A stretch of 64,000 nt of DNA from Photobacterium aquimaris (lineage in GTDB: Bacteria > Pseudomonadota > Gammaproteobacteria > Enterobacterales > Vibrionaceae). Below the pieces are notes generated by a model. It had not been told where the DNA came from. It saw only the letters and a list, made by a program, of their open reading frames with translations, and did not search any database. Shown here piece after piece: positions 37,401 through 45,867 of the stretch. Position numbers and translations under genes: made by a program. The stretch's first letter is position 1, and each line of letters starts with the position of its first letter. The stretch lies in NCBI RefSeq assembly GCF_002954455.1, contig NZ_MSCC01000001.1:948823-1012822 (forward strand), read 5' to 3'.

Positions 37401-38969
37401 CTTGTTGATAACAATATGGTTTATGGTACGAATAACGGTGTAAATGCCAAATACCAAGGATGGATGAACCCAAGTTACCCATTGAACTATATGGAAAAAC
37501 CATTAACACGCTTAATGCTTGGTCGTTCATATTTTGATTTAGATATTAAGGCGGATATTCGTCAATATCCGGGTGAGGCTAAAGGTTCATCATCAGCCAG
37601 TGTCGGGGTTGATTTATCGAATAATACTGTTGCATGGTATGCAGGTAATCGTCAATCAACTGGTCAATGGGCTGTAGCACATCAGCCATTTACTGTTTCT
37701 GTTTCTGGTAATCATAATCCAGTGACAATCACAGTGGCTTTAGCTGACGATCTAACTGGTCGTGAAAAGCATGAGTTGGGTTTACTACGCCCACCACGTG
37801 TCTCTAAATCATTCACATTATTAGCTGGTGGTAGTGAAACATTTACCGCGCCGTATGGTGGCTTGATTTATGTATCAGGTAGTGAAACAGGAAATGTAAC
37901 TGTTAATCTAGATGGAACAGTTGCCGCGCCATGGTACAAAAATAATGCTTGGGTAAATCCTCAAAATTCAGTAGCTCCAATTGGTGAAATTGAATCGAAT
38001 AGCTTTATTTATACGGCGGCTGCAAAGAATCTTCAAGCCAGCAATTATGGCGGTAGTCCACAGCAATTTACGCAAGAGTTAGATGTTTTTGCTGAAGATC
38101 TAAATGATTTTTATGCGCGAGATGAAATTAATGGTGAAGGGACAGGACGCCATAAAAAAGTAACAGATACGACACTGCCTAATAATAAACATCATGTAGT
38201 TAATGATGTTGCTATCTCTATTGGTGCCGCACACTCAGGTTATCCTGTTATGAACATCAGCTTTGATACTAATAGTAGTGATATTAAAATGTCACCATTA
38301 AATAGCTGGTTGTTATGGCATGAAGTTGGCCATAACGCAGCTGAAGCACCCTTTAACGTTGAAGGCTCTACAGAGGTTGTAAACAATATTCTGGCTCTTT
38401 ATATACAGGATAAACATCTAGGTAAAATGGCTCGAGTTGAGCAAGATATTCGTATGGCTCCAGCTTTCGTTAACTTAGAGGCACCTTATGCTTGGGCCAG
38501 TGGTGGTAATGGTGAGCGACTTGTGATGTTTGCTCAATTGAAAGAGTGGGCTGAAACTGAATTCGATATTACTAATGTCGTGAGAGGAGAGTTACCAAGC
38601 TATTATGTTACTGATGTTGATGGTATGAAGGGATGGAATTTATTTAAACTAATGCACCGCTTAACGCGTGGTGATTTAGAAGACAATATGCAATTACCGT
38701 CACCTAATGCTTGTCAATCGACATCAGGTTTGAGTAAAGGTGATCAATTAATGGTGTGTGCATCTTATGCTGCACAAACTGATCTAAGTGGTTTCTTTAA
38801 TGCTTGGTCCCCAGGTTCAAAAGCTTATGTGATCCCTGGTGTAACAGAGCCTTCTTATGAAGGTGGTGTTACGGATGCAGGACGTGCGGCAGTAAAAGCG
38901 CTAAAACTTGATGCGCCACAGCGTGATCCGTTAAAAATTAACTCAATAACAGTACGTAAAATGAACTAA
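34428..38969 (+). CDS. AcfD/SslE-type lipoprotein zinc metalloprotease (M60)
   Basis: About 1,513 residues. The lipoprotein signal ends S-A-L-M-M-G-C (Cys22 from ATG 34428; GTG 34437 is an alternative start). A Pro/Asp-rich linker follows (repeats of P-P-V-D-P-E-I), then a long multi-domain region. A C-terminal M60 peptidase domain has H-E-V-G-H at residues 1298-1302 and a downstream Glu in E-G-S-T-E-V as the likely third zinc ligand. This matches V. cholerae accessory colonization factor AcfD and E. coli SslE/YghJ, a surface mucin-degrading protein exported by type II secretion. It is a single gene with a clear terminator. Confidence 0.9.
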   Translation: MFFVANKKLIVLAISSALMMGCNSGSDSSEPVAPPPVVDPEITPPVDPEIPDILPPVDPVIPPAVGVFSLNGDMNFGASVYCNGSPATDFIIEDGDTVDCSFESIKLATFTAVKLQATKSGTKERIKQLILTESDRFVMFTDDERINAIANTQALLNKMAVESGKVFDFKLSSIDQLRFDNFYNSDDILLPTAEFNALISDKLEESTETDSKPSTHEPESQPAVTEGAGDLNSSFVSANAEQNLTYQPTKVILTEGFLRDLDGQPIVGVDYYSPSGRGQTDAEGKFSFSWGESVAFGIDTFELGELKANKTQFTVTDLAEGHAGRNIARLLQRYSDATDHIQISERVHNVFAQYPNVINEVLNIGLSESVQLDNGTGQEELVTGEFEKQFESGLAQQIDMLICGDACQANIAFSPLSLTRTAAVDKNIQHDINKLWGASSDAVNNGWKPVTKFHVFTDEMWFYGSSGSARGQSAINISNRAFPILMARNDNNYWIKFGDKKAWDEKSLAYITEAPSTVVPENVTANTATFNLPFISIGELGTGKVMMVGNNRYNSILVCPDSYSWNDGVDNNGVCWQRKDRANDSEDMGNFFANTFRYLLGDGYINTAAPITVGTNISHVYFRQAGHQQIGRSAEFKVDKRFNLNIEQVTDFSSVDPEIMPLVILNGYEFSTITGIYTVPTVADINKPKLTEQDVSGLLSYVERGGNILIMESIASQPKDEFARLLDGAGLALNGHSVIANGPSFGYPDRVRAQREHGFWVIERYESAKDEVSGEIKPPYTIKDGIIIWDFITNNKPDDKPTLAVAKKVITNDKGDNETVVAFIDTYNKKSSEIEAEKQKLLAIFSDGEFGYQECRLSDYHYEVNCLEYRPGTGIATDGGMHTPRYQELDLNETTAKAMVKAADLGTNIERLYQHELYFRTKGHQGERLNSVDLNRIYQNMTVWLWNDLDYRYESGVNKDELGFKRFTEFLNCYGDKAPDQTVCSPELAQSLVDNNMVYGTNNGVNAKYQGWMNPSYPLNYMEKPLTRLMLGRSYFDLDIKADIRQYPGEAKGSSSASVGVDLSNNTVAWYAGNRQSTGQWAVAHQPFTVSVSGNHNPVTITVALADDLTGREKHELGLLRPPRVSKSFTLLAGGSETFTAPYGGLIYVSGSETGNVTVNLDGTVAAPWYKNNAWVNPQNSVAPIGEIESNSFIYTAAAKNLQASNYGGSPQQFTQELDVFAEDLNDFYARDEINGEGTGRHKKVTDTTLPNNKHHVVNDVAISIGAAHSGYPVMNISFDTNSSDIKMSPLNSWLLWHEVGHNAAEAPFNVEGSTEVVNNILALYIQDKHLGKMARVEQDIRMAPAFVNLEAPYAWASGGNGERLVMFAQLKEWAETEFDITNVVRGELPSYYVTDVDGMKGWNLFKLMHRLTRGDLEDNMQLPSPNACQSTSGLSKGDQLMVCASYAAQTDLSGFFNAWSPGSKAYVIPGVTEPSYEGGVTDAGRAAVKALKLDAPQRDPLKINSITVRKMN

Positions 38970-38994
38970 ATAGCATACGTTGTTTACCAATAAC

Positions 38995-39025
38995 GCCGCG
39001 AATCAATAAAGGTTCGCGGCTTTTT
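38995..39025 (+). terminator. Terminator of the AcfD/SslE-like gene
   Basis: GCCGCGAA/TTCGCGGC (38995-39002, 39013-39020), ten-base loop, five T. Confidence 0.9.
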
Positions 39026-39049
39026 GCTATTTTAAAGCACCCACATTAC

Positions 39050-40987
39050 CTATACCACAAATGCTCGCTGATATAGCATCCACGCGGTAAGTTGTTGAAT
39101 ATCCTTTTCAATTAATGCACATAACATATCTTCTGGAATGGGCGTTGTTTCAGTATCAAATGGTGGCATTTCCCCGTGCTTACAACGGTCTGGGAATGTT
39201 TGTTCTATCCATTGTAGTTGACGGATCCAACGTGCTGTCGCATGTGATTCATTTGATTGGATACCCAATTTAGTCGCTAATAATAAGCCATCATTTAAAC
39301 GTTGGATTAATACTAATAGGCTCAACCAATCCTTTGAAGTACGAGGGCTTAAATTTGGCTCTCTCAGTAAATTCATGACTTCACCATTTAAGGCATAATA
39401 ACGTTGCTGACTTTGATATAAGTTAATTTTTTGTTCCCATTGTGGTTTGTTTAATACCGCAACATATAATATTTGTGACTTTATCATGTTAGAAGTATGT
39501 CGATCTAACCATGTCATTGTCCAACTCGGCGCAATAAAGTAATTCACCGAAAATGCAATAGTTACCCCAAAAAGTGTATCGATAATACGATAAAAAGACA
39601 CATAAGTGTTATCAGGAGAGAGTAAGCTAATTGCGAACACAATCATCGATGTTAACCAAAAAACATGAATATCGTAACGATCTTTATGGTATGAGGTAAA
39701 CGCAAAAAAGACCGAAATACTGGTTAATAAAATAAGGTGCTGTGGCGGTATAAAATACAAACAAACAAAGCAGTAAATTCCACCTAACGCCGTGCCATAA
39801 AAACGATTCCAGATTCGATGGTTCGTCACCGCCATTGATGAGGTCAGTAAGACAATAAAGGCAGTCAAAGAGATCCAATATCCTTGAGGAAGGTGATAAA
39901 ACTCAGTTAAAAATTGAGTAACAGCTAACGTGACCGCAATCTTACCGGCATGACGCCACTCTTTTGAATTAAATTTAAGCGCCTGACAAAAATCACCAAT
40001 AAACGCCGCACTGTCACTAGTAAATAAATAAATATTTTTACTGTTATCGGGCGAAGAAAAGGTATCAAAGTTATAGCAACGTTTGAATTTTTCTATTATA
40101 TCAATAATATAAGGTGTGTTTTTGTATTCGTTAGTTGCAAATGTTGCCGTGATTTGTTGATTGTTTTTTAGTTGTTCAACAGTGAGTTCTATCCATTTAA
40201 AGAGCCGAATGCGTGTTGATTGGTGTAAGTCAAAACTGAGTGCACGTTCTAAACAAATAATATATTCAGACATTTCTAATAAACGTTGCAGTTCGATTTT
40301 TATTTTTATTGCACGTTTAGACGAAGAAATGGAGTTACTGTAATAAGCTAAATTGTGCGCGCTTTGATAAAAGAATTGTCGTTTTGCTGCCAGTTGGGCT
40401 TCATTATCAGAAAAACGTAATTCATTTAACCAATCAGTAAGCGCATTATCCACTGTTACCGTATGCTGTTGCAAAATACGGCCGTTAAAAAAGGGCCATA
40501 AAATAAGCGATGACAACATAACACATAATGCAGCAAAGATATTAGCCATTAGAATAATGGTAAAACTATCACCTACAGCGGCAAAATGAATTGCCATAAT
40601 ATAGATAAAACCAAAGTTATAGCCAAATAAGCGAATATGGGGCCGTTGATTAGACATCAAGCCATAGAGAATAGCGATTGAGCACAATGTAATCGCGCTG
40701 AGCCACATATTATCAAACACTAAAAATGCTAAATATGTTGCCATAACAGTGATCACTGCGGATATAGACAGTATTTGTAATCGTTTTAAATAGGGTAGGC
40801 TGCGCGCTTGAGTGCCAAGTAACCATGCGGTGATTAAGCCAGAAATACCCGCACTGGTAAAACCTAAGCTATAAAACATACCTAAGCTAACTAACATAGG
40901 AAGTGTTATACGAATAGAATCAGGAATGTCTGCGGCATTAGAGAACCAGCGGCTAAACATTGTCGTTAAGGTTGTTATTTTCATCAT
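39050..40987 (-). CDS. FUSC-family membrane transporter (YccS/AaeB-like)
   Basis: 645 residues built as two similar halves. Each has a block of about five or six helices (about 25-165 and 345-480), followed by a cytosolic helical domain. The second block carries the family motif R-I-W-N-R-F-Y-G-T-A-L-G-G and L-P-Q-G-Y-W-I-S-L-T-A. FUSC proteins such as AaeB export aromatic acids; YccS is uncharacterised. The substrate here is unknown. It starts with two Met codons and no clear ribosome site. Confidence 0.82.
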   Translation of the reverse strand: MMKITTLTTMFSRWFSNAADIPDSIRITLPMLVSLGMFYSLGFTSAGISGLITAWLLGTQARSLPYLKRLQILSISAVITVMATYLAFLVFDNMWLSAITLCSIAILYGLMSNQRPHIRLFGYNFGFIYIMAIHFAAVGDSFTIILMANIFAALCVMLSSLILWPFFNGRILQQHTVTVDNALTDWLNELRFSDNEAQLAAKRQFFYQSAHNLAYYSNSISSSKRAIKIKIELQRLLEMSEYIICLERALSFDLHQSTRIRLFKWIELTVEQLKNNQQITATFATNEYKNTPYIIDIIEKFKRCYNFDTFSSPDNSKNIYLFTSDSAAFIGDFCQALKFNSKEWRHAGKIAVTLAVTQFLTEFYHLPQGYWISLTAFIVLLTSSMAVTNHRIWNRFYGTALGGIYCFVCLYFIPPQHLILLTSISVFFAFTSYHKDRYDIHVFWLTSMIVFAISLLSPDNTYVSFYRIIDTLFGVTIAFSVNYFIAPSWTMTWLDRHTSNMIKSQILYVAVLNKPQWEQKINLYQSQQRYYALNGEVMNLLREPNLSPRTSKDWLSLLVLIQRLNDGLLLATKLGIQSNESHATARWIRQLQWIEQTFPDRCKHGEMPPFDTETTPIPEDMLCALIEKDIQQLTAWMLYQRAFVV

Positions 40988-41118
40988 GGCGGCTTGTTAA
41001 TAGTGAAACACGCAGATACGACAAAGTATAGCTGGAAAATAAAAGCCATAATCAGCTGTAAAATAGTAATAAATAGCGCATTGTGAGTAATAAGTTATTG
41101 TTGGTGTTACAGAATAAT

Positions 41119-41163
41119 AGTGCAGATACTGATAAGCAGTGCATCAGTATCTGCACTGCTTAT
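41119..41163. other. Two mutually exclusive hairpins (overlapping inverted repeats)
   Basis: AGTGCAGATACTGAT (41119-41133) pairs perfectly with ATCAGTATCTGCACT (41143-41157). Alternatively ATAAGCAGTGCA (41132-41143) pairs with TGCACTGCTTAT (41152-41163). The structures share bases and cannot form together. A weak T-rich tract follows on the plus strand. They sit just beyond the minus-strand gene ending at 41172, so they may simply be its terminator. Confidence 0.6.
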
Positions 41164-41171
41164 TTATTTTA

Positions 41172-41537
41172 TTATGCTGATTGTAGCAATAATTGACCAA
41201 GGTAATTCATGGCGAAAGCAGCATCTTGCGCAGCTGTATTTACTTGAGTAATAAGTAGTTGAGCGCGTTTATCGTCTTCTTTTAAACTGATTTTAATTTT
41301 ATTAACCAGTTGTTCTGCCATTTCTGTTTTTTGCTTACAGTCATTAAATAATGCTGAAATAACTGCAATATCAATCTCGCCACCTTTTGCGAACAAATCG
41401 GCTGCAATATTATAGACAGTATAAAATTGATTGGCTGCGTCTTTTTTGCCAGCTTCAACATCTTTAGCCCACTCCGTAGACCATGTTTTAAATATAACGG
41501 CAATTTGAGGGTTAGGTTGCACTTTTATTGGTTGCAT
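41172..41537 (-). CDS. Small helical protein of unknown function
   Basis: 121 residues, soluble, Ala/Lys/Gln-rich and predicted almost entirely helical, with no signal peptide or membrane helix. W-S-T-E-W-A-K-D-V-E-A-G-K-K and the long amphipathic C-terminal helices stand out. No recognised family. AGGA lies before the ATG, supporting expression. Confidence 0.55.
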   Translation of the reverse strand: MQPIKVQPNPQIAVIFKTWSTEWAKDVEAGKKDAANQFYTVYNIAADLFAKGGEIDIAVISALFNDCKQKTEMAEQLVNKIKISLKEDDKRAQLLITQVNTAAQDAAFAMNYLGQLLLQSA

Positions 41538-41664
41538 TATGTAGTCCTAGAAGTGGTTATATCTAGCATAGTAATGCAGCTGATTACGGGTTTAAAGTGC
41601 AATTTTTAGAAAGTGACAGTATCGAGTGAATTTAATAAGTGTTGGATGTTTTTAGCGCATAAAG

Positions 41665-41779
41665 TGGTTATTAACCATACAATGATGTGCGAGATATCAC
41701 ATAATTCAGCTATATTTATCATTTTGCATCAAAATGTTTGCGAAATATCTTGCATGCGACACTGTAACGTTTTACGTTA
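41665..41779 (+). promoter_or_regulatory. Cluster of four inverted repeats upstream of the 93-aa gene
   Basis: Within 115 bases lie TGGTTATTAACCA (41665-41677), a CRP-like TGTGC-N6-TCACA (41686-41701), CATTTTG-CAT-CAAAATG (41720-41736) and TAACGT-TTT-ACGTTA (41765-41779). All except the CRP-like one are perfect. They fill the 292-base spacer between divergent genes 41537 and 41830. An operator array is inference. Confidence 0.45.
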
Positions 41780-41829
41780 AATACAGCTCTTGGCAGTAGT
41801 GATAGCCAATAGGAGCTAAGGAGAAACTC

Positions 41830-42111
41830 ATGATTAACGTGAACTTCGAATTGGCTAAGCAAGCATATGCAAAAGTGCTGATGTACCCTCATGATGGTGA
41901 AATAGAACAACATGAATATATGGCACTGCGTGTTTTCCGTTGGGATCTAGCACGTGCAGGCAAGCCAATAGATACAGCCTTTGATTTAAGACTTCAAGCA
42001 AGTGGTTATCGTAAAATAGCCTCTCAGCCCGCAAAAGCCCATCGTTCACTTCCTGCGTGTGTTTTAGCACAAATGAGTGACGGCTGGAAAAGCCAACATG
42101 GTTACTTATAA
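41830..42111 (+). CDS. Conserved-looking 93-residue protein, unknown
   Basis: 93 residues, no signal peptide, soluble. Features: M-I-N-V-N-F-E-L-A-K-Q-A-Y-A-K-V, a Trp/Arg-rich middle (V-F-R-W-D-L-A-R-A-G-K-P-I-D) and a His/Trp-containing C-terminus. No family recognised. A strong AAGGAG site nine bases upstream and a terminator downstream make it a real one-gene unit. Its upstream spacer is packed with palindromes. Confidence 0.65.
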   Translation: MINVNFELAKQAYAKVLMYPHDGEIEQHEYMALRVFRWDLARAGKPIDTAFDLRLQASGYRKIASQPAKAHRSLPACVLAQMSDGWKSQHGYL

Positions 42112-42127
42112 TGTTTGATTATCCCCC

Positions 42128-42160
42128 AAGGCTAAAGAATCTTTTTCTTTAGCCTTTTTA
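42128..42160 (+). terminator. Terminator of the 93-aa gene
   Basis: AAGGCTAAAGAA/TTCTTTAGCCTT (42128-42139, 42145-42156) with a five-base loop and T tract. Confidence 0.93.
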
Positions 42161-42290
42161 TATTCTATCTGTTCGCTCCCCCTACATATTGACGCAAACC
42201 CCAACGCTTAATAACAGGAATTCGGTTTATATTTTGTTGTGAATTGTAAGAGGGGGTAATTCATGGACGGTTATGACTGTAAAAAGAACG

Positions 42291-42319
42291 AAAAAAACCA
42301 GCCATTAGTGACTGGTTTT
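42291..42319 (-). terminator. Terminator of the second AGCS gene
   Basis: AAAACCAG/CTGGTTTT (42294-42301, 42312-42319). On the minus strand it runs into seven T (42291-42297). Confidence 0.85.
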
Positions 42320-42343
42320 AGATATTAATCGTCTTTGATGCGC

Positions 42344-43846
42344 TTATTTATTAAATGTATTACCGTTTGCTTCACGTGCTTCGGCAATTGTATCTGGGTG
42401 CCATGCGCCTTCGATATCTTTTAGCTCTTTAAATTTAGAGCGATCAAATTCTGGTGTTTTGCCTGCTCTAAGTTGTTCTTCGTAATCTTTAATGACTTTA
42501 ATTGCCAATCCAGAAAGGAAAATAAGAGCAACAATGTTAACCAGTGCCATTAGGCCCATAGAAACATCAGCTAAACTCCAAACAACAGGTAATGATGCAA
42601 CAGCACCAAACATTACCATGCCTAGAACACAAAGACGGAAGAAGAATAAACCGCGCTTAGTATTACCGTTCAGGAACATGATATTTGTTTCTGCATAAGT
42701 ATAGTTGGCAATGATTGACGAGAAACAAAATAGTAAAATAGCTGACGTAATGAAATACGTAGTCCAATTACCTAGTTGGTTGCTCAGTGCTTGTTGTAAT
42801 AAACCAATACCTGTTGATGCATCTGGTGTGTTCATGACACCAGAAAGCATAATCATTGCCGCAGATGCTGTACAAATAACAATGGTATCAACGAAAACAC
42901 CTAGCATTTGGACAAAGCCTTGTGATGCAGGGTGGTTAGGATTAGGTGTCGCACTTGCTGCAACGTTAGCTGCTGAACCCATACCTGCTTCATTTGAGAA
43001 TAAACCACGTGCAATACCACTTTGCATCGCTTGTGAAGCAGTGAAAGCGACACCACCGGCAACGGCTTCATGCCAACCAAATGCACTCTTAACAATAAGA
43101 GCCAGAACGGCAGGTAACTCAGTAATGTTCATTGCGACAATCACTAATGCGATAGCTAAATAGCCAACCGCCATGATAGGCACAATTTTTGTAGAAGCTG
43201 TAGCGACACGGCGTAAACCGCCCATAATGAAGAAAGCTGTAAAGATAACAATCACAATACCTTGTGTAGTTTCATTCCAGCCAAAAGAGTGGTGTAGTGC
43301 GTCAGTGATGGTATTTGCTTGAACGGCATTGAAAACAAAACCAAAAGCAATAATAAGACAAATTGAAAAAAGAGTACCCATCCAGCGCTTGCCAAGACCT
43401 TGCTCCATATAGTAAGCAGGGCCACCACGATATTGACCATCAACATCTTTTACTTTGTAAACTTGCGCAAGAGTCGATTCAATAAAAGCGGTTGCCATAC
43501 CGAAGATAGCAATTAGCCACATCCAAAAGATAGCACCTGGGCCACCAATGGTTAATGCAACAGCAACACCAGCCATATTACCGGTACCAACACGCGCAGC
43601 CATTGATGTACAAAATACTTGATAAGAACTGATGCCGTTTTCTATGTCACGGCCACTTTTTAGGACATCGATTGAATGACGGAATTGACGGATCTGGATA
43701 AAACCAAGACGAACACTAAAGTAAATCCCTACACCAACCAATAAATAAACGAGAAGTTGGCCCCATAAAACGCCGTTTACTGAACCAATGATCGCCATTA
43801 AGGTGTCATTAATTGATCCTAGTATATTTCCATTCGTAGAAGTCAT
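42344..43846 (-). CDS. Second AGCS-family alanine/glycine:cation symporter
   Basis: 500 residues, about ten helices. Signatures parallel the first AGCS protein (M-A-A-R-V-G-T-G-N-M-A-G-V, G-G-P-G-A-I-F-W-M-W, G-G-P-A-Y-Y-M-E-Q-G, F-S-N-E-A-G-M-G-S-A-A), but the sequence differs widely and the C-terminal tail is longer and charged (about 445-500). It is a diverged paralogue, not a recent copy. No glycine aptamer precedes it; a CRP-like site lies about 320 bases upstream. AGGAAAA lies before the ATG. Confidence 0.92.
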   Translation of the reverse strand: MTSTNGNILGSINDTLMAIIGSVNGVLWGQLLVYLLVGVGIYFSVRLGFIQIRQFRHSIDVLKSGRDIENGISSYQVFCTSMAARVGTGNMAGVAVALTIGGPGAIFWMWLIAIFGMATAFIESTLAQVYKVKDVDGQYRGGPAYYMEQGLGKRWMGTLFSICLIIAFGFVFNAVQANTITDALHHSFGWNETTQGIVIVIFTAFFIMGGLRRVATASTKIVPIMAVGYLAIALVIVAMNITELPAVLALIVKSAFGWHEAVAGGVAFTASQAMQSGIARGLFSNEAGMGSAANVAASATPNPNHPASQGFVQMLGVFVDTIVICTASAAMIMLSGVMNTPDASTGIGLLQQALSNQLGNWTTYFITSAILLFCFSSIIANYTYAETNIMFLNGNTKRGLFFFRLCVLGMVMFGAVASLPVVWSLADVSMGLMALVNIVALIFLSGLAIKVIKDYEEQLRAGKTPEFDRSKFKELKDIEGAWHPDTIAEAREANGNTFNK

Positions 43847-44167
43847 ATTTTTTCCTGTTAATAAAACTATGCAACCTCGAAAGACTACTTAGTGAAGAGG
43901 AACATTCATCCGTTGTGAGTGCTCTGCTATCGGTTGTTATAATAGGTTTTTTATTGATAAAAATTCGCAACAAATACAAGTGGTAGTTATTACAAACATT
44001 AAACATGTAACCGATTTCATTGCCATGAAGGCGATGCAAGGTAGCACAAAAAAACAAAAATCCAAGGAGACTTATATCACAAAAAATGAATTATTACCAT
44101 GTAACGCGTTACATTATTAACAGCTGGCGGTTATTTTAGTCTTTGTAATCAATGTATTGAAGAAAAT

Positions 44168-44183
44168 TGTGAATAAATTCACT
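44168..44183. promoter_or_regulatory. CRP-like site in the 43847-44386 spacer
   Basis: TGTGA-ATAAAT-TCACT matches the CRP consensus half-sites at nine of ten positions. It lies about 320 bases upstream of the minus-strand AGCS start at 43846. The rest of this 540-base spacer is AT-rich; apart from the RNase T2 terminator near 44340, I see nothing else in it. Confidence 0.4.
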
Positions 44184-44339
44184 GGAAAATTATTGAACGG
44201 CGTGCATTATCGTATGTTGAGATTCGGCGGTTTAAAAAAAATACATTGATATAATTTATTGATGTGTTATTTGTTTTTTTGAAACGGTGATTGATAGTGG
44301 ATATATCACTATCTAGAAGGGAAAAAGTAAATGCAGATA

Positions 44340-44373
44340 AAGAAGAGAGCTAACAGTATCTTGCTCTCTTCTT
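44340..44373. terminator. Terminator of the RNase T2 gene
   Basis: AAGAAGAGAGC/GCTCTCTTCTT (44340-44350, 44363-44373) with a 12-base loop; T-rich after it on both strands. Confidence 0.8.
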
Positions 44374-44386
44374 TATAGTCGACTAA

Positions 44387-45409
44387 TCAAATATGAGAAT
44401 ACTTACTTGCCAGCGGCTCAATGTATATCTTTTTATGACAATTACCATAGAACGGACGGCCTTTAGGTCCAGATTCAAGTAACTGTTGAACACTATTGTT
44501 AACATTAAATGATTTATCAATATTCAATCGAACTTCATTTAAATAGCGACCTTGGCTACAAGCTAAACTTATTCGGTCTACCGCATCAGCGCCAAAATGT
44601 GAAATAAGGTTCTTTTTAAAGCTCGCTGTTGACACATTTTTACCAATATTGGCTTTTATAAATTGGCCAATTGCTGAATCATCAACTTTTTTGACTAATT
44701 GGGTTGCTGTTAGAAAATAAGCGTTATCATCAAGATTCTGGCAAGCACCGTGTTTTTTCCATTCATATTCGCCAAATTTTGTTTGGTAATAAAAATTTGG
44801 CATCCATGGCGCTATGTCTTTAATGGTAGCTGCAGATAAATCTAGACGCGCATAACGATCACAATAGCCATATTTGGTGCCACAACTGGTTTTGTTGGGC
44901 CATAAACCATGCAGGGTTAAATGAGTAATGTTTAATTTACCATCATTAATTGCCGTACATTCTGGTTTATTGCCTTTATATTTAAAGTGTTCACAAAATC
45001 CAGGTTGCCATGTTAAGGCTAATACATATGAATCAAAGTCATTACGCGTATTACAACGTTTTGAGGTTGAGGTTGAGTTTGATGATGAAGAAGGTTTAAA
45101 GGTAACATCATCATTAAATTTCGTGCTACCACACGATTTATTTACCCAACGCATCGCAGGGGATGCATTCGGGATCAGTATTTGCACCCAATCAAATTCT
45201 TTTTTATTAATAGCCTTTATTGCATATTGTTTATCACTGACAAGTTGAGTGTTATCAGGATTAGTTTGTTTACGAAAAGATTGATAGGCATCGCAATCTC
45301 CATTTGCTGTAAAGCTGCCAGAGGCTCGAATGGATGCGGTTGCAGTAAGACTTGAAAGCGAAAGGATACTACCGACAATGACGGTAATGAAATGAGAGTT
45401 AGTACGCAC
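44387..45409 (-). CDS. Secreted RNase T2-family ribonuclease with N-terminal extra domain
   Basis: 340 residues from a GTG start. A signal peptide (1-26, ends T-A-T-A-S) is followed by an about 75-residue domain with C39/C93 and W-V-Q-I-L-I-P, then a Ser-rich linker (107-117). The T2 domain has CAS1 L-T-L-H-G-L-W-P with His167 and CAS2 E-Y-E-W-K-K-H-G with Glu216 and His220. The usual first His of CAS2 is Tyr. It cuts RNA in the periplasm or outside via a 2',3'-cyclic phosphate (family knowledge). The role of the N-terminal domain is unknown. Confidence 0.88.
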   Translation of the reverse strand: MRTNSHFITVIVGSILSLSSLTATASIRASGSFTANGDCDAYQSFRKQTNPDNTQLVSDKQYAIKAINKKEFDWVQILIPNASPAMRWVNKSCGSTKFNDDVTFKPSSSSNSTSTSKRCNTRNDFDSYVLALTWQPGFCEHFKYKGNKPECTAINDGKLNITHLTLHGLWPNKTSCGTKYGYCDRYARLDLSAATIKDIAPWMPNFYYQTKFGEYEWKKHGACQNLDDNAYFLTATQLVKKVDDSAIGQFIKANIGKNVSTASFKKNLISHFGADAVDRISLACSQGRYLNEVRLNIDKSFNVNNSVQQLLESGPKGRPFYGNCHKKIYIEPLASKYSHI

Positions 45410-45867
45410 AAGATGCCTATTTTGAAATGGTAATTGAGTGTTTACTATAGTTGATTATGATACTTTTATTAAGGTATATCATTTTTAGCACCGAATAATA
45501 AAATGTGATATTAATCCAGAAATCGAGTCAAAAAAGAACATACGGCAATCGAAAATGAATAAATTGACGATTTTTTTAAATTAGTGTTCACAATAAAGCC
45601 AACTCAGAGTAATATTCACAGAAGTAGCGTCCCCAGCTACACGAAAATGAAAAGATCAATTATAATAAAGAGTCTTTAGTGTAAATAGAACACTTAAAGA
45701 GTGTCAGTAAATAGACACCTATCTCATTTATTCATCTGAGGTTATTAATTTCATTTAGCTAAATATAGAACAATGTTAAATTTCCTGATTAATATTGATC
45801 ATTTTATCAATGCATGCTTTGCCATTACCGTGCTAAAGCAAATTTGTATTATTATCCGAGGTTATTA
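45410..45867. other. Divergent spacer with tandem small hairpins and a repeated GAGGTTATTAAT
   Basis: Two small hairpins, AGTGT-AAATAGA-ACACT (45678-45694) and GTGTC-AGTAAATA-GACAC (45701-45718), occur in tandem with similar loops. The 12-mer GAGGTTATTAAT occurs twice (near 45737 and 45859); the second copy is the ribosome site and start of the next gene. No gene is visible between. Confidence 0.35.
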
